This document shows, piece by piece, positions 49,774 to 59,767 of a DNA stretch of 64,000 nucleotides. Under the pieces are notes generated by a model that was not told where the DNA came from, made no database searches, and was given only the letters and a program-made list of their open reading frames with translations. Made by a program: the position numbers and the translations under genes. This DNA comes from Amycolatopsis xylanica (GTDB lineage: Bacteria; Actinomycetota; Actinomycetes; Mycobacteriales; Pseudonocardiaceae), in NCBI RefSeq assembly GCF_900107045.1, contig NZ_FNON01000003.1, positions 124,001 through 188,000 of the forward strand, given 5' to 3'. Every line of letters starts with the position of its first letter. Position 1 is the first letter of the stretch.

Positions 49774-50736
49774 CTACCCCCGCAGATAAGCCGCGAAAGC
49801 CTTGATCGCACCCGCATTCCGCGGCCCCTCCACCAGAGCGGCATACGGCAGCGCGAAGAAGCGGGAGTTCTTCACCGCCGGAACGTCCCGCAGCCCGGGA
49901 TGCGACCGCAGGAATTTCTCCTTGTCGGCGACCGTCCCCACCTCGCCGCCGTAGTCGTTGATCAGGATCACGTCCGGCGCGCGCTGCACGACGGCCTCCC
50001 AGCTCACCGTGGTCCAGCTGTCGTCGACGTCGTCGAAGATGTTGCGCCCGCCCGCCTTGGCGATGATCTGATTCGGGCCCGCGTTGCGCGCCGCGGTGAA
50101 CGGCTGGTCCTTGCCATCGTCGTAAAGGAAGACTTTGGGCGTCCGACCATCCGGCGCGACCGAAGCGATGGCCTCCGTGTACTCGCGCACCAGCTTCTCC
50201 GCCCGATCACTGACCCCGAACAGCGTGCCCAGATTCCGCAGATCCGTGTACAGGGCGTCGAGCGGCGGCATGATCCCGCGCTGCTTGCCGACGCCGTTCC
50301 GGCAGGCCTCCGTCAGCTGGTAGGTCGCGATGCCGAGCGCGCCCAAGGAGTCCGGCGTGAATCCCTCGGACTCGCTGAAGCCGTAACTCCAGCCCGCGAA
50401 CACGAGATCGGCGGCCGCTGCCTGCACGACCTCCTTGTTGATCTTCTCGGCGAGTTTCGGGACGCGCTGGAAGTCGGCCTTCCACGGCGACGACTCGACG
50501 CCGGCCGTCTGGCCGGAGTCGATGACGTAGCCGGCCATCCGGTCGCCGAGGCCGAGCGCGAACATCAGCTCGGTGATGCCGATGTCGTTGGTCACCGCCC
50601 GCGCGGGCGGCCGCGAGAGGGTCAGCGGCTTGCCGCAGTTGGTCACGGTGACCGGCTGCGCGGCGACCGGCTCTTGCGCCACGGTCGCGCCGCAGCCGGA
50701 GACGAGCAGCGCCACCAACGACAGAGCCTTACGCAT
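49774..50736 (-). CDS. btuF: cobalamin-type ABC substrate-binding lipoprotein
   Basis: 320 aa, starts 8 bases inside the ATPase gene. Lipobox LLVSGC. Class III periplasmic-binding fold (TroA/BtuF): PPARAVTNDIGITELMFALGLGDRMAGYVID, ADLVFAGWSYGF, TPKVFLYDDG, APDVILINDYGG. The family binds cobalamin, haem or ferric siderophores; the cobalamin riboswitch before the operon makes B12 or a corrinoid the likely cargo. Last gene of the importer operon, with palindrome arrays directly behind its stop. Confidence 0.85.
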   Translation of the reverse strand: MRKALSLVALLVSGCGATVAQEPVAAQPVTVTNCGKPLTLSRPPARAVTNDIGITELMFALGLGDRMAGYVIDSGQTAGVESSPWKADFQRVPKLAEKINKEVVQAAAADLVFAGWSYGFSESEGFTPDSLGALGIATYQLTEACRNGVGKQRGIMPPLDALYTDLRNLGTLFGVSDRAEKLVREYTEAIASVAPDGRTPKVFLYDDGKDQPFTAARNAGPNQIIAKAGGRNIFDDVDDSWTTVSWEAVVQRAPDVILINDYGGEVGTVADKEKFLRSHPGLRDVPAVKNSRFFALPYAALVEGPRNAGAIKAFAAYLRG

Positions 50737-51490
50737 CGGTGGTCCCTTCGAAGAGCAATTGCGGCGAGCCGGTCACGGGATGGGGCACGACATGGGCGAT
50801 GACCCCGAACACCGAGGCCACCAAGGCGGGCGTCAACACCAGATCGGGCGGGCCGCCCGCGACCACGCGGCCGCCGTCGACGACGTAAACCTCGTCGCAG
50901 TAGGCCGCGGCGAGGTTCAGGTCGTGCAGCGCGGCGAGCACGGTGACGCCGAGCTTGCGCACCAGTGCGAGCGCATCGAGCTGATGGCGGATGTCGAGAT
51001 GATTGGTCGGCTCGTCGAGCACCAGCACACGCGGGCGTTGCGCCAGCGCACGCGCGAGCAGGACGCGCTGGCGCTCGCCACCGGACAGCGTCAGCACCGA
51101 ACGCGCGGCCAGCGCGCTCAGCCCGACCTGCCGCAACGCCTCCGCGCAGATGTCGCGGTCGTCATCGTGGGATCCCTCGTGCGGCAACCGTCCCATCGCG
51201 ACTACTTCGGCGACCGTGAAGTCGAACTCCGTGTGCGACTCCTGCGTCAACGCCGCCATCCGACGCGCGCTGTCGCGCAGCGCGTACTCGTCGAGTGGGC
51301 GGCCGTCGAGCCGCACTACGCCGTGAGAAGGCTTAAGAGCGCGATAGACGCAGCGCAACGTCGTCGACTTGCCGCTGCCGTTCGGCCCGAGCAGCCCGAC
51401 GACCGTCCCGGACGGAACGGTCAGGGTCAGCGAGTCGACGAGCTTGCGGCCCGCGACGGTGACGGTGACCTCGTCCAGCCCGACTTCCAT
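50729..51490 (-). CDS. btuD: cobalamin-type ABC transporter ATPase
   Basis: 253 aa, TGATG overlap with the permease gene. Walker A GLLGPNGSGKSTTLRCV, Q-loop ALTQESHTEFDFTV, signature TLSGGERQRVLLARALAQ, Walker B RVLVLDEPTNHLD, H-switch ALHDLNLAAAYCDE. FecE/BtuD subfamily of importers for vitamin B12 and siderophores. Confidence 0.9.
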   Translation of the reverse strand: MEVGLDEVTVTVAGRKLVDSLTLTVPSGTVVGLLGPNGSGKSTTLRCVYRALKPSHGVVRLDGRPLDEYALRDSARRMAALTQESHTEFDFTVAEVVAMGRLPHEGSHDDDRDICAEALRQVGLSALAARSVLTLSGGERQRVLLARALAQRPRVLVLDEPTNHLDIRHQLDALALVRKLGVTVLAALHDLNLAAAYCDEVYVVDGGRVVAGGPPDLVLTPALVASVFGVIAHVVPHPVTGSPQLLFEGTTDA

Positions 51491-52518
51491 CAAGCACCTC
51501 CGAACACATAGGCGCGGCGGCGCATCAGCACCAGGAAAACCGGCACACCGATCGCCGCGGTGAGCACGCCGATCGGCAGTTCCTGCGGTGCCGCGAGCAC
51601 GCGCGCGGCGACGTCGACCCACACGAGAAAGCACGCGCCGGCGAGCGGCACGACCAGTAACACGCGCCGGTGGTCGGCGCCGACCAGCATCCGGACCAGA
51701 TGCGGCAGCATCAGCCCGACGAACCCGATCGCCCCGCTCACCGCGACCAGCACCCCGGTCATGGCCGCGCACAGCGCGAACAACCCGGCACGCAGCCTGG
51801 GCACGTGCACGCCCAAAGTGGTCGCCGCTTCGTCCCCCATGGACAGTGCGTCGAGTCGCCCCGACCGCGCGAGCAGCCACGCGGTCCCGGCGAGCACGGT
51901 CACCGCGGCGATCGGCAGCGACGCCCAGTTCGCCCCGGCGAGACTGCCCATCAGCCAGAACAACGCCGACCGCGCCGCCTCGCCGTGCGGCGCGTTGAAC
52001 ACGATCACCGTGGTGACGGCGAAAAACCCGTACGACAGCGCGGTTCCGGTCAGCACCAGCCGCAACGGTGTCAGCCCGCTCCGGCTCCGCGCGACCAGGT
52101 AGACCACCAGCATCGACCCCAGCGCGGCGACGAAAGCACCGGCCGACAACGCGTAGATCCCGAAACCGGAGAACAGGCCCAGCACCGAAACCGAGGTCGC
52201 GCCCACCGAAGCACCGGACGAGATACCGAGCACGAACGGGTCGGCGAGCGCGTTGCGGACCATCGCCTGGATGGCGACGCCGACCGTGGCGAGCCCGGCG
52301 CCGACGACCGCGGCGAGCAGCACGCGGGGAAACCGGATGTCGAAGATGATCCGGTACTGCCCGGCGTCGGCGGCGGAGATCGTGCCGCCGAAAAGCCCGG
52401 CGCGCAGGAACGTCCAGGTCCGGCCGATCGGCACGGACACCGTTCCGATGCCGATGGACAACAGGATCGAAACGAGCAAGAAGACGGCGAGGAGCGGGAC
52501 GAGCAGACGTCTGTCCAC
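51490..52518 (-). CDS. btuC: FecCD/BtuC-family ABC permease
   Basis: 342 aa with about ten membrane helices (LLVPLLAVFLLVSILLSIGIG first). Family landmarks: DIRFPRVLLAAVVGAGLATVG, RNALADPFVLGISSGAS, FVGLMLPHLVRMLVGADHR, AAPQELPIGVLTAAIGVPVFL. First gene of the operon, behind a cobalamin riboswitch. Confidence 0.92.
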   Translation of the reverse strand: MDRRLLVPLLAVFLLVSILLSIGIGTVSVPIGRTWTFLRAGLFGGTISAADAGQYRIIFDIRFPRVLLAAVVGAGLATVGVAIQAMVRNALADPFVLGISSGASVGATSVSVLGLFSGFGIYALSAGAFVAALGSMLVVYLVARSRSGLTPLRLVLTGTALSYGFFAVTTVIVFNAPHGEAARSALFWLMGSLAGANWASLPIAAVTVLAGTAWLLARSGRLDALSMGDEAATTLGVHVPRLRAGLFALCAAMTGVLVAVSGAIGFVGLMLPHLVRMLVGADHRRVLLVVPLAGACFLVWVDVAARVLAAPQELPIGVLTAAIGVPVFLVLMRRRAYVFGGA

Positions 52519-52567
52519 TGTGCACCTTTCTCGTAGACCACGACGAGATACAAGGGCGAAGCAGTGT

Positions 52568-52652
52568 CCAGGCGGTAATCGGGCTCGCCCACGGGGAACG
52601 TGGGCCTACCGTTGCGGGTCAGCGCCGGATTTCGACCGGCTTCCCCGCCTGG
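52568..52652 (-). promoter_or_regulatory. cobalamin (AdoCbl) riboswitch
   Basis: Read on the minus strand the region closes with P1 arms CCAGGCGG/CCGCCTGG and contains GAAGCCGG, AATCCGGCGCTGACCCGCAA and CGAGCCCGATTACC, the core of the cobalamin riboswitch, about 50 bases before the permease gene. It should shut down the importer when B12 is ample. Confidence 0.88.
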
Positions 52653-52662
52653 CACAAGAAAC

Positions 52663-52711
52663 CCCGAAAGCCACTTTCGTCAGATCGGATCTGACGAAAG
52701 TGGCTTTCGGG
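52663..52711. terminator. leuB terminator, perfect long hairpin
   Basis: 24-base perfect arms starting CCCGAAAGCCACTTTCGTCA with a one-base centre, 4 bases beyond the leuB stop. Flanked by CTTTT on one side and GGTTTCTT on the other, so it can work in both directions. Confidence 0.8.
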
Positions 52712-52714
52712 CTT

Positions 52715-53755
52715 TTAAACGGTCGGGCGGGTGTTCGACGAGACGAGGGCGGCCAGCCGGTCGCCGATGGAGTGCGTCGGGCCGGGGTTGGCCTGGTCGC
52801 GGGTCGCGAGGTCGAAGGCGACCGAGGCCTCGATGCGGCGCGCGGCCTCCTTCTGGCCCAGGTGGTCGAGCAGCAGCGCGACCGAGAGGACCGCGGCGGT
52901 CGGGTCGGCGAGACCCTGGCCCGCGATGTCCGGGGCGGAACCGTGCACCGGCTCGAACATCGACGGGTTGCGGCGGGTGATGTCCAGGTTGCCGCTGGCC
53001 GCCAGGCCGATGCCACCGGTGACGGCGGCCGCGAGGTCGGTGATGATGTCGCCGAACAGGTTGTCGGTGACGATCACGTCGAACCGGGACGGGTCGGTGA
53101 CCATGTGGATGGTCGCGGCGTCCACATGGGAGTAGGCGACCGTGACGTCCGGGTGCTCCAGCGAGACCTCTTCGACGATCCGGGACCACAGGCCACCGGC
53201 GTACTCGAGGACGTTGGTCTTGTGCACCAGCGTGAGGTGCTTGCGCGGGCGGGCCTCGGCGCGGTTGAACGCGTCGGCGACCACGCGGCGGATGCCGAAC
53301 GCGGTGTTGACGCTGACCTCGGTCGCGATCTCGTGCTCGGTGTCCTTGCGCAGCAGTCCGCCGGTGCCCGCGTACGGGCCCTCGGTGCCCTCGCGCACGA
53401 CGACCATGTCGATCTCGCCGTTGTCGGCGAGCGGGCCGCGCACACCCGGGTACAGCCGGGCCGGGCGCAGGTTCACGTGGTGGTCCATCTCGAACCGCAG
53501 GCGCAGCAGCAGCCCGCGCTCGAGGATGCCACTGGGGACGCTCGGGTCGCCGACGGCGCCGAGCAGGATCGCGTCGTGCTGGCGGAGCTCGCCCAGCACG
53601 GACTCGGGAAGCAGCTCACCGGTGGAATGCCAGCGCGCCGCCCCGAGGTCGTAGTTGGTGATCTCAGCCGTAGGCACGACTTCACCGAGCACCTTGAGCG
53701 CCTCGGCGACCACCTCGGGTCCGATCCCGTCACCTGGGATCACTGCGAGCCGCAT
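52715..53755 (-). CDS. leuB: 3-isopropylmalate dehydrogenase
   Basis: 346 aa, ATG behind GGAGGTGTGTGG. Isocitrate/isopropylmalate dehydrogenase fold: [52 protein letters not shown] (catalytic Lys), [19 protein letters not shown] (metal Asp) and [20 protein letters not shown] (NAD binding). Third step of leucine synthesis; it can also act on 3-methylmalate for the citramalate route supplied by cimA nearby. Confidence 0.95.
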   Translation of the reverse strand: MRLAVIPGDGIGPEVVAEALKVLGEVVPTAEITNYDLGAARWHSTGELLPESVLGELRQHDAILLGAVGDPSVPSGILERGLLLRLRFEMDHHVNLRPARLYPGVRGPLADNGEIDMVVVREGTEGPYAGTGGLLRKDTEHEIATEVSVNTAFGIRRVVADAFNRAEARPRKHLTLVHKTNVLEYAGGLWSRIVEEVSLEHPDVTVAYSHVDAATIHMVTDPSRFDVIVTDNLFGDIITDLAAAVTGGIGLAASGNLDITRRNPSMFEPVHGSAPDIAGQGLADPTAAVLSVALLLDHLGQKEAARRIEASVAFDLATRDQANPGPTHSIGDRLAALVSSNTRPTV

Positions 53756-53913
53756 CCACACACCTCCGTCGACGAGGCCCCGGAATTCCCGGATGGCCCA
53801 TCCTCGAGAAAACGCCAGCGACCGAAGGTTACCGGCCGTAGACAACGCGATGTAGCGGCACCACCCTTATGTCTGATCATCCCGGGATCTGGAACACCCA
53901 GACGGGTAAAAAA

Positions 53914-53956
53914 GAAGGGGGTTCCCCCTGCACGGAGTGCAGAAAGAACCCCCTTC
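53914..53956. terminator. terminator after subtilase gene
   Basis: GAAGGGGGTTC ... GAACCCCCTTC with an inner CTGCA/TGCAG stem; read leftwards it is followed by TTTTTTACC, an intrinsic terminator 12 bases beyond the subtilase stop. Confidence 0.85.
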
Positions 53957-53968
53957 ACACCCGGATGA

Positions 53969-56900
53969 TCAACCGGCCCCGATGGGCTGACGACCGCCCT
54001 GGCGGCCCGGTCCGGAGACCGGCAGAGGCTCTTCCGAAGCACTCTGACCAGTGTTGATCTTGATGATGTTCACCCGATCGCCTGAAGCGTTGTGGTGTTC
54101 CAGCGCCAGCAGGCCGAGCACGGTGTCGGTCGTGGCCGCGTTCCGGTTGACCACGAGCGCGGTGCCCGGCTTGGCCGTGTACCCGAGCGCCGCGTCGCCG
54201 CCGCCCTGCACCGAGTAGCCCGGCGCGAGTACGTCGAACGAGAGCGGACCGGCGACGTAGTCGATCAGCCCGTTGGTCGTGCCCGGCGCGACGTACGGCC
54301 CTGCCGTGCCGACCGAGTAGGCGATCTTGTGCGAAGCGCCGTTCACGTCGATACCCAAAGCTGCGACACTGACCGGAAGGGTGACCACGTTGGTGTCGAA
54401 CACGTTGGTGTCCACGTCACCCAGCTGGCCGTTGACCGCCTGCACGTCGACCACCGAACCGTCCGCGAGCGCGACCGTCTCGGCGAGCAGCACGTCCGTC
54501 GAGGGCGCCTTCGTCACAAAGGTCTCAAAATCCGGACGCCCGTCGCCGTTGGTGTCGATGTCGACGAACGGGACGGTGTTGCTGCCGAGGTTGGCCCAGT
54601 CGCTCCAGGTGGTGAGCCCGAACGCGAGCAGCGCGTTCTCCGGCTCGCCCTGCTGCTTGGCCAGCGGCGCCGTCGACGCGGCGCCGACATAGCGCAGGTC
54701 GGCGCCCTTGGCGGTGTTGTTGATCGTGCAGTCGGTGGTCGTCGAGTGGTCGCACTCGGCCAGCTGCGGTGATTCCGCCTGCAGTTCGAGCACGCTGATC
54801 AGCGAGCGGTAGCGCTGCGCGCCGCTGCCCTGGTCGACGCCCTTGCCGGACAGGTTGACCACGGCCTGCGCGCTGCCGTGGAAGTTCGCCTCGGCACTGG
54901 TCGCGATCGCCGAAACCGGCTTCGGAGCCGAGTAGACGGCCACCCGCAGCGGAACGGTCGCGCCACCGCGCGGGGTGAACGCGACCCGGCCGGAAGCGTC
55001 GGCGAGGAACTGGCGTGCCAGCCCGGCCTGCTCGGTGGCCATGGTCGGGTCGATGACCTTGCGCAGCGCCTTCGGGTCGGTGATCTTCAGCGTCACCTTG
55101 ACCGTCGTGATCCCGCGCGGGCTCAGCTTCACGGTGTCCTTGTCCAGCTGGAATTCGACACCGGGGAGCGTGTTCACGCCCTGGTAAGCGACGCCGTACT
55201 CGACCGGCTTGACGCCCTTGTTGACGACCTTGATCGTCTTGGTCAGGCTCACCGGCCCACCGGCTTCGACAGTGCCGAAGTTGACGCTGACGGCGCCCGG
55301 GTTGTCGACGACGTAAGCGAGGACCTGGTTGTCCAGCGCGGCCTTCGCGTCGATCCGGCCGGTGCCGACGCGCTGCGGCGCGTAGGTGTGGCCCGCGGTG
55401 TCCTTGAGGTCGTGCCCGGCGGTGTCGATGACCGCGGCCTTGACCTCCTCGACCGTCCAGTCGGGGTGCGCCTCGCGGACCAGCGCGGTGATGCCGGCCG
55501 TGTGCGGCGCGGCCATCGAGGTGCCCGAGAGCACGGTCCGGTCGCTGCCGCTGCCGCGGAAGGCCGACGCGATCGTGTCACCGGGCGCGGTGATGTCCGG
55601 CTTCGACGCCGGGCCGCGGACACCGCGCGAGCTGAACGAGCTCGGGCTGTCCACAATGGAGTTGTCATAGGTCTGCAGGTTGGCGCGGCCCTTGCCGCTC
55701 AGGTGGACCTGCAGCGTGCCCGCGTTCAGCCCTGGCCGCACCGCGTTGGTGGCCGAGGCGGTGAACTGGAACATCGGGTTGGTCGCGTTGCCCGCGATAC
55801 CGGCCGAGAAATGCTCCACAGTGGACGAAAGCAGCGTGCCGGCGGCACCGGCGGCCTGCGCGTTGTTCGCGCGGACGGCGGAGCCGCACAGGCGCGTCGC
55901 GTCGTTGCTGTCCCACTCCAGCCAGGCGAACTTGCCCGCGACCGCGGCCTTGTCGGCGTCCGAGTACGGCTTGCAGCCGTCGGCGTTGGCCGCCGAAAGC
56001 TTGGCGACCGGCTTGGTCTCCTCGAGCGTGTCGAAGCCGGTGAAGTTCTGGCTGAACTGGCCGCCCTTGGCGCCGGTGATCGGCGCGACGATGTCGGCCG
56101 CGTCCCGCAGTACCGAGCGGTCCCGGCTGCTGGCGACGGTCAGCGCCTCCGGGGTGTTGCCCGGCGCGCCCGCGACGTCGTAGAGGTCGCCGCCGTTGCC
56201 CGCGGAGAAGACCGGGAGCACGTTGTTCGCGGCGATCTTGCGCACGAACAGCGAGTCGGGGTCGTCGGGGGCGTTGAAGTCGCCGCCGAGACTCAAGTTG
56301 ACGATGTCGAGGTGATCGGTGAAGTCACCGTCGCCGTCCGGGTCGAGCGACCAGTCGAGCGCCTGCGAGACGACGTTGGTCGAGCCCTCGCAGCCGAAGA
56401 CCTTGACGGCGTAGAGCAATGCCTTCGGCGCGGTGCCGGGGCCGACCTTCAGCGCCTCGATCTTCTTGGCGTTGAGCTTCGAGTAGTCGCCCTTGAACGT
56501 GGTGCCGTCGGCGTTGACGCCGAAACCGGCGACCGTGCCTGCCACGTGCGTGCCGTGCTCACCGCAGGCGAGCGGGTTCGGGTCGGGCACGGGGGTGTCG
56601 CCGCGGTTGGCGTCGTAGTCGTCGCCGACCAGGTCCGTGCCGCCGACGACCTTGGCGGTCGGGAAGTACGCGGCGTCGGCCTTGGTGCGGTCGATCGCCT
56701 TGTACGCCTCCGGCGTGCCGGGGCCACCGAAGTCGGCGTGGGTGTAGTCGATGCCGTCGTCGATCACGCCGACGCGCACCCCGTCGCCGAGGCGCCCGGT
56801 CTGCTGCCAGCTCGCGAGCGTGTTGGTGAGCTGCACGGCGCTGGAGTTGGTGCGGGACTTGGGAACGACGGTCCGCACGGCCACCACGTCCGGGCGCTTC

Positions 56901-57319
56901 GCGAGCTCACGCAGCTTCGCGGCGTCGGCGGTCACGACGGCGCCGGAGACGGCGTTGGCGGTCTGGGTGATGACCTTGGCGCCGCGGTCGCTCGCCTTGA
57001 GCTGACCGACGACGGCGTCGACCGCGGCTGCCGTTTCGGCCTTCGCGGCCTTGGCGGCCTGCTTGGCCTTTTCCTTGCCCTTGTGCTGTTCCGCGTTGAA
57101 GGCGTCGACCGCGGGCTTCTTGGCCAGCTCGACGAACGCGGTGATCTTGCCCTGCGCGGCGCTCACGCGCGGCGAAAGCTTCCCCTTGATCCCCGCGGCG
57201 TTGACCTTCGCCGCGCCGACCCCATCGGCGAGCGGCACGTCCTGGGCCGAGGCGGGCGGGGCGGCGATGACCGCCGCTGCCAGCACCGCGGCGGCGTAGA
57301 CCGGTATGCGTCTTCTCAT
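53969..57319 (-). CDS. secreted subtilisin-family (S8) serine peptidase with PA and C-terminal domains
   Basis: 1116 aa. Signal peptide to about residue 25 (AVIAAPPASAQ), an inhibitor-I9-like propeptide with an Ala/Lys-rich coil (about 55-155), then the S8 domain: GVIDDGIDYTHADFGG (Asp187), CGEHGTHVAGTVAG (His near 255) and SGTSMAAPHTAG (Ser near 598). A PA domain is inserted between His and Ser (AAGAAGTLLSSTVEHFSAGI). Behind it are Fn3-like and beta-sandwich modules of about 450 residues, likely for substrate or wall binding. It acts outside the cell as a large broad-range protease and is autoprocessed. Confidence 0.93.
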   Translation of the reverse strand: MRRRIPVYAAAVLAAAVIAAPPASAQDVPLADGVGAAKVNAAGIKGKLSPRVSAAQGKITAFVELAKKPAVDAFNAEQHKGKEKAKQAAKAAKAETAAAVDAVVGQLKASDRGAKVITQTANAVSGAVVTADAAKLRELAKRPDVVAVRTVVPKSRTNSSAVQLTNTLASWQQTGRLGDGVRVGVIDDGIDYTHADFGGPGTPEAYKAIDRTKADAAYFPTAKVVGGTDLVGDDYDANRGDTPVPDPNPLACGEHGTHVAGTVAGFGVNADGTTFKGDYSKLNAKKIEALKVGPGTAPKALLYAVKVFGCEGSTNVVSQALDWSLDPDGDGDFTDHLDIVNLSLGGDFNAPDDPDSLFVRKIAANNVLPVFSAGNGGDLYDVAGAPGNTPEALTVASSRDRSVLRDAADIVAPITGAKGGQFSQNFTGFDTLEETKPVAKLSAANADGCKPYSDADKAAVAGKFAWLEWDSNDATRLCGSAVRANNAQAAGAAGTLLSSTVEHFSAGIAGNATNPMFQFTASATNAVRPGLNAGTLQVHLSGKGRANLQTYDNSIVDSPSSFSSRGVRGPASKPDITAPGDTIASAFRGSGSDRTVLSGTSMAAPHTAGITALVREAHPDWTVEEVKAAVIDTAGHDLKDTAGHTYAPQRVGTGRIDAKAALDNQVLAYVVDNPGAVSVNFGTVEAGGPVSLTKTIKVVNKGVKPVEYGVAYQGVNTLPGVEFQLDKDTVKLSPRGITTVKVTLKITDPKALRKVIDPTMATEQAGLARQFLADASGRVAFTPRGGATVPLRVAVYSAPKPVSAIATSAEANFHGSAQAVVNLSGKGVDQGSGAQRYRSLISVLELQAESPQLAECDHSTTTDCTINNTAKGADLRYVGAASTAPLAKQQGEPENALLAFGLTTWSDWANLGSNTVPFVDIDTNGDGRPDFETFVTKAPSTDVLLAETVALADGSVVDVQAVNGQLGDVDTNVFDTNVVTLPVSVAALGIDVNGASHKIAYSVGTAGPYVAPGTTNGLIDYVAGPLSFDVLAPGYSVQGGGDAALGYTAKPGTALVVNRNAATTDTVLGLLALEHHNASGDRVNIIKINTGQSASEEPLPVSGPGRQGGRQPIGAG

Positions 57320-57366
57320 AGGCGGCTACCTAACCGGAAGATCAGCCGCCGCAACAGGGTATTTGG

Positions 57367-57419
57367 GATTTAGCGGGCTTTATCCCGGGAAATGCGCCCG
57401 GGATAAAGCCCGCTAAATC
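57367..57419. terminator. serA terminator, perfect 23-base hairpin
   Basis: Arms of 23 bases (GATTTAGCGGGCTTTATC plus CCGGG) around AAATGCG, 8 bases beyond the serA stop. It shares an 18-base module with the palindrome at 49260-49281. Confidence 0.8.
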
Positions 57420-57427
57420 ACGACTGC

Positions 57428-59026
57428 CTAGCCCAGGTGGATGCCGCGGATGGTGTGGGTGCCCACGCCCGCGCCGATCGGCTCCAGGAGGTGGGCGCCG
57501 ACCTCGCGGTCCACGCGCAGCAGCATGACCGAGTCCGAGCCGTCGGTGGTCTGGCTGATCTGCGCGGCCTCGATGTTCACGCCGGCCTCGCCGAGCAGGG
57601 TGCCGACGCGGCCCATGATGCCGGGACGGTCGGGGTACTCGAGCAGCAGCACGTCGCCCTCGGCACGCAGGTCGAAGTGGCGGCCGTTGACCTCGACGAT
57701 CTTCTCGACCTCCTCCTTCCCGGTGACCGAGCCGGAGACGGTGAGCGTCTGGCCGTCGGCGGTGACCACGCGGATGGTGACCGCGCTGCGGAACTTCGGG
57801 CTCTCGGTCTCGGTGACCAGCTCGACCTGCACGCCACGGTCCGACGCGAGGCGCGGCGCGTTGACGAAGGTGACCTGCTCGTCGACGACGCCGGTGAAGA
57901 CACCGCGCAGCGCGGCCAGCTGCAGGACGCTGACGTCCTCGCCGGCGAGCTCGCCCTTGACCACGACGGTGACCGAGGCCGGGGCCTTCGGGTTGAGCGC
58001 GGACAGCACGGTGCCGAGCTTCTGGGTGAGCGAGAGGTACGGGCGGACGTGCTCGCCGACCGTGCCGCCGCCGGTGACGTTGACCGCGTCGGGCACGAAG
58101 TCGCCGCGCAGCGCCAGCAGCGTCGAGCGCGCGACGTCGGTGCCCGCGCGGTCCTGCGCCTCGGCGGTCGACGCGCCCAGGTGCGGGGTGACGACCACGT
58201 TCGGCAGGTCGAACAGCGGGCTCTCGGTGGTGGGCTCGGTGACGAAGACGTCGATGCCCGCGCCGCCGACGTGGCCGGAGCGGATGGCGTCGGCGAGGTC
58301 CTCTTCGACGATCAGGCCACCGCGCGCGGCGTTGACGATGATGACGCCCTGTTTGGTCTTCTTGAGCGCTTCGGCGTCGATGAGGCCCTTGGTCTCGGGC
58401 GTCTTCGGCAGGTGGATCGAGATGAAGTCGGCGCGCTCCAGCAGCTCGTCCAGCGTGACGAGCTCGATGCCGAGCTGCGCGGCGCGGGCGGCGCTGACGT
58501 AGGGGTCGTACGCGATGAGCTTGGTGCCGAACGCGGCGAGGCGCTGCGCGAAGAGCTGGCCGATCTTGCCGAGGCCGACCACGCCGACGGTCTTGCCCTG
58601 CACCTCGACGCCCGAGTAGGAGCTGCGCTTCCACGCGCCGCCACGCAGGCTCTCGCTGGCGGCCGGGACGCGGCGGGCGACCGCGAGCAGCAGCGCGACC
58701 GCGTGCTCGGCGGCGCTGACGATGTTGGAGGTGGGGGCGTTGACGACCAGCACGCCGCGCTCGGTGGCGGCGGGCACCTCGACGTTGTCCAGCCCGACGC
58801 CCGCGCGGGCGACGACCTTCAGGCGGGTGGTCGCGGCGAGCACCTCGGCGTCGACCTGGGTCGCGGACCGCACGAGCAGCGCGTCGGCGCCCTTCACGGC
58901 CTCGAGCAGCGCGGCGCGGTCGGTGCCGTCCACATGCTGGACGTCCACCTCGTCACCGAACACGCTGAGGACGGAGGGCGCTAGCTTTTCCGCGATGAGG
59001 ACGACGGGCTTGCTGGCATTGGTCAC
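57428..59026 (-). CDS. serA: D-3-phosphoglycerate dehydrogenase
   Basis: 532 aa, the long actinobacterial type. Catalytic and NAD-binding domains: [76 protein letters not shown] (catalytic His). Then an intervening domain (about 315-450) and a C-terminal ACT domain ([20 protein letters not shown]) that senses serine. First step of serine synthesis. Monocistronic here, 109 bases from the next gene. Confidence 0.96.
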   Translation of the reverse strand: MTNASKPVVLIAEKLAPSVLSVFGDEVDVQHVDGTDRAALLEAVKGADALLVRSATQVDAEVLAATTRLKVVARAGVGLDNVEVPAATERGVLVVNAPTSNIVSAAEHAVALLLAVARRVPAASESLRGGAWKRSSYSGVEVQGKTVGVVGLGKIGQLFAQRLAAFGTKLIAYDPYVSAARAAQLGIELVTLDELLERADFISIHLPKTPETKGLIDAEALKKTKQGVIIVNAARGGLIVEEDLADAIRSGHVGGAGIDVFVTEPTTESPLFDLPNVVVTPHLGASTAEAQDRAGTDVARSTLLALRGDFVPDAVNVTGGGTVGEHVRPYLSLTQKLGTVLSALNPKAPASVTVVVKGELAGEDVSVLQLAALRGVFTGVVDEQVTFVNAPRLASDRGVQVELVTETESPKFRSAVTIRVVTADGQTLTVSGSVTGKEEVEKIVEVNGRHFDLRAEGDVLLLEYPDRPGIMGRVGTLLGEAGVNIEAAQISQTTDGSDSVMLLRVDREVGAHLLEPIGAGVGTHTIRGIHLG

Positions 59027-59141
59027 GACGCTGCTCCCACTATTTGGTCACTAAATCGAGGACGCTCTCAACGGCGCACGACGTTGTGCCCGGATGGGCC
59101 GCAGTTTAGCTCTGCGCACCCCTACCTTGCCGAGTGCATTG

Positions 59142-59687
59142 TTAACTTGCCCGCAACCCGGTGACAACAAGGGCGAAAAGCCGATCCATCCCATCATCGG
59201 ACGGATGATGTTCACTCGCCCAAACGACGGCGTGGGTAAGGAGAAGCAGCTCGCGCGTGGTCGCGCCCTCCCGCAGTTCGCCCGCCTCGTGCGCCCGGTC
59301 CACCAGCTGAGACACCGCGTCCTGCATCTCATGACATGAGACGTAGAGCGGCGAGCCGGGCTGGTTGATGGCGGCCGCCATCGCCTCCGGCAGGCCTTTG
59401 TACTCCCCCGACGTCCTGCCGAGCCCGAGCAGCCAGGCCGTGAGCGCCTCGAACGGCGACGGGTGGTCGAGCAGCTCGCGCGCGGCGGCGGCCTGGGTGT
59501 CGAACCGGTCCCTGAGCAAGGTCTCGATGAGCGCCTCGCGGGTGGGGAAATGCCGGTAGAGCGTGCCGATCCCGACTCCCGCGTTGCGCGCGATGTCCTC
59601 CAGCGACGCCTCGACGCCGTGGCTGCGGAACGCGAGTTTCGCCTCGCTGAGCAGGCGTTCGTAGTTGCGGAGGGCGTCGGCGCGCAT
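59142..59687 (-). CDS. TetR-family transcriptional regulator
   Basis: 181 aa from ATG 59687; a GTG/ATG at 59711 would run into the operator region. Helix-turn-helix NYERLLSEAKLAFRSHG, EDIARNAGVGIGTLYRHF and PTREALIETLLRDRF. Divergent from two LLM oxidoreductase genes with CGGAGG palindromes between, so it is probably their repressor. Confidence 0.9.
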   Translation of the reverse strand: MRADALRNYERLLSEAKLAFRSHGVEASLEDIARNAGVGIGTLYRHFPTREALIETLLRDRFDTQAAAARELLDHPSPFEALTAWLLGLGRTSGEYKGLPEAMAAAINQPGSPLYVSCHEMQDAVSQLVDRAHEAGELREGATTRELLLLTHAVVWASEHHPSDDGMDRLFALVVTGLRAS

Positions 59688-59713
59688 GAGCCAGACAATA
59701 GTGGGTGACAAAT

Positions 59714-59752
59714 CGGAGGCAACCTCCGTATATTAACCGGAGGCAGCCTCAC
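59714..59752. promoter_or_regulatory. tandem TetR operators before LLM genes
   Basis: CGGAGG-CAA-CCTCCG (59714-59728, perfect) and CGGAGG-CAG-CCTCAC (59738-59752, one arm imperfect), 24 bases apart, flanking a TATATT box. Arrangement typical for TetR dimer pairs controlling the divergent LLM operon and the TetR gene itself. Confidence 0.7.
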
Positions 59753-59767
59753 CTTCTGGAGGGAATC

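Noticed and set aside
54878..57373. 831-aa frame opposite the subtilase gene
   Set aside because: Mirror frame of a high-GC gene; composition is Arg/Gly/Val-rich without domains, while the opposite strand shows a complete S8 protease.
57437..58984. 515-aa frame opposite serA
   Set aside because: Shadow of a conserved gene; no recognisable motif.
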